Source: an uncultured bacterium
GTDB lineage: Bacteria; Bacillota; Clostridia; Lachnospirales; Lachnospiraceae
Direction: 5' to 3'
Length of the DNA: 33,178 nucleotides
NCBI GenBank assembly: GCA_945828315.1
Contig: CALZQA010000023.1
Location: forward strand, 1 to 33,178
Part shown: piece by piece, positions 32,016 through 33,178 of the stretch
Numbering within the stretch: the stretch's first letter is position 1
How the letters are laid out: every line of letters begins with the position of its first letter
Position numbers and translations under genes: made by a program
Notes under the pieces: generated by a model
Told to the model about the DNA's origin: nothing
The model's input: the letters and a program-made list of their open reading frames with translations, nothing else
The model's database searches: none

Positions 32016-32626
32016 CCGTTCTCCCTCGCACGCTGAAACAGATAACCATAACACAATGAGCCGACTGTATTACCAGCGATCATCGCCAGATAATTCACAT
32101 AATTGCAATCCAAAAACAGCAGCATGGACGCATTGGCGATGCAGTGCTTAAAGCCCGCCAGAATAAACACCATCACACAAAACAGTGTGATGACTGTCTC
32201 GGCGACCATATTTTCTCTCCGATAAGAAACCGTTGCCACCGTCATGAGCACACCACAGAAGATCGCGCCCAAAAAGCAGCTCATCACGCTCTGTGACGAA
32301 AGCGTCTGCGCAGTCTGTGTGATCTTTTCCGCAAAATCTGTGTTTGCAATCATGTACAGTTTCACCACAAGCATCACACCTATAATGTTGCAGATAATAC
32401 CTATAAACAGATTCAAAATCTCCTTTTTCTTGTCCGGCGCGGTCCAGACAATGCCGATCTTTCCTGTGTACAGATAAAATCCGTTATGTAAAATACATAG
32501 CAAGCCAAGCCCGAACAGCAGCGCACCCACCATCCGGTTCTCACACATTGCATTGATCACATCGCCAATGCCGATCATGATGCCCGCCAGAAATGCCCGG
32601 CTAAGAAATGTAAGTTTTTGATTCAT
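32012..32626 (-). CDS. Short formate/nitrite transporter-family channel
   Basis: 204 residues, about six transmembrane helices; the usual length of the family is 250-280, so loops or an end are reduced. The conserved central motif with the pore histidine is present as GFKHCIANAS, where many members have GFEHSIAN. The family passes formate, nitrite, hydrosulfide or acetate through pentamers in the membrane. The Glu to Lys change near the pore could mark a different substrate, but this is inference. GAGG lies about 11 bases before ATG 32626. The gene overlaps the methyltransferase gene by 4 bases. Confidence 0.78.
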   Translation of the reverse strand: MNQKLTFLSRAFLAGIMIGIGDVINAMCENRMVGALLFGLGLLCILHNGFYLYTGKIGIVWTAPDKKKEILNLFIGIICNIIGVMLVVKLYMIANTDFAEKITQTAQTLSSQSVMSCFLGAIFCGVLMTVATVSYRRENMVAETVITLFCVMVFILAGFKHCIANASMLLFLDCNYVNYLAMIAGNTVGSLCYGYLFQRARENG

Positions 32627-32693
32627 TTGCTTATGTACCTCTCATTCATGTTTTCTGAAAATCCGCCCGTTTTGTGTATTATTCCGTTTTCAA

Positions 32694-33164
32694 TCAATAG
32701 ATCCGTCGATTTTCAGTCAGATAGTCAAGAAACGCCGCGCAGCCCTCTGACACATCCCGATAGGTCGCGTCAAAATCACCCGTGTACCACGGGTCTGCCA
32801 CGTCGTTTCCCTTTCCGGCAAAAGTGAGCAGCTTGTAAATCTTCCCCTGAGGATCGCTTCCTCCGGCGATCCGCGTCATGTTGCGGATATTTGCCGCGTC
32901 CATGCCGATGAGGTAATCATAATATAAGTAGTCATCCCGTGTCAACTGTCTGGCTCGATGCGGGATCACCGGAATTCCCACCTGTGCCAGCTTATTCCTT
33001 GTCCCATAATGCGGCCCATTGCCGATCTCCTCCCGGCTCGTCGCCGCAGAATCAATCTCAAATTTGTCTTCTAATCCTGCCTGTCTTACCATATATGTGA
33101 AAACAGATTCTGCCATAGTGGAACGGCAGATGTTGCCGTGGCACACAAATAATATTTTAATCAT
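32694..33164 (-). CDS. Low-molecular-weight protein tyrosine phosphatase
   Basis: 156-residue cytoplasmic phosphatase. The P-loop CHGNICRS with nucleophile Cys8, Arg14 and Ser15 is at the N-terminus, and the general acid Asp124 in DPWYTGDF is present, so it should be active. Such enzymes remove phosphate from tyrosine (or phosphoarginine) residues, often acting on capsule kinases or stress regulators. No tyrosine kinase or capsule gene is in the window. Start at 33164 follows GGAG by 10 bases at the very edge of the window. The 67 bases to the next gene hold no clear terminator. Confidence 0.94.
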   Translation of the reverse strand: MIKILFVCHGNICRSTMAESVFTYMVRQAGLEDKFEIDSAATSREEIGNGPHYGTRNKLAQVGIPVIPHRARQLTRDDYLYYDYLIGMDAANIRNMTRIAGGSDPQGKIYKLLTFAGKGNDVADPWYTGDFDATYRDVSEGCAAFLDYLTENRRIY

Positions 33165-33178
33165 GCCTTAAAAACTCC

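Overview
The window looks like the chromosome of a spore-forming, carbohydrate-fermenting gut Clostridium relative, most likely of the family Lachnospiraceae. The reasons are a SpoIIID of the clostridial type, strong AGGAGG ribosome-binding sites, TRAP-fed uronate catabolism of the kind seen in pectin users, and moderate GC. Every recognised chromosomal gene (positions 1335 to 33164) lies on the minus strand. The only plus-strand gene belongs to a mobile-element end at the left. Family assignments come from reading the proteins by eye; no database search was run.

Positions 1-1334 are the end of an integrated mobile element, probably an integrative conjugative element. It has two divergent DNA-binding protein genes, a divergent promoter pair flanked by repeated 20-bp palindromes, and a strong bidirectional terminator. 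It abuts the 3' end of guaA, a known integration hot spot. Next come guaA, a MATE exporter and spoIIID. The spoIIID gene begins within 8 bases of the terminator of kdgK, and a candidate sigma-E promoter lies inside that terminator.

Positions 4745-21930 form a hexuronate and pectin-derivative island with two transcription units. The first (promoter about 16690) reads dctP, dctQ, dctM (TRAP importer), uxaB, uxaA, uxaC, a YcxB-like membrane protein, an orphan sugar-binding lipoprotein, a diguanylate cyclase and kdgK. The second (promoter about 21930) reads kduI, kduD, eda, a KdgF-like cupin, a GntR-family regulator and uxuB. Together they bring galacturonate and unsaturated uronate fragments to 2-keto-3-deoxygluconate (KDG), phosphorylate it and split it with Eda. 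Glucuronate gets as far as mannonate; the mannonate dehydratase UxuA is not in the window. Both promoters carry copies of one palindrome (core TAACATGTTA or TGACATGTTA), the best candidate operator for the local GntR protein. This ties importer and catabolism into one regulon.

Positions 21974-27676 are a molybdenum-hydroxylase operon: NCS2 purine-type permease, FAD subunit, 2Fe-2S subunit, molybdopterin subunit and a MocA-like nucleotidyltransferase. Positions 27787-31072 are a pantothenate/coenzyme A operon (panB, panC, panD, coaBC). The right end (31173-33164) holds a methyltransferase, a short formate/nitrite-type channel and a low-molecular-weight tyrosine phosphatase.

A recurring design in the window is a promoter placed inside or against the hairpin that terminates the upstream gene (spoIIID, the NCS2 permease, panB, and partly guaA). 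The new transcript then lacks the 5' arm of that hairpin. No tRNA, rRNA, CRISPR array or insertion sequence was seen.
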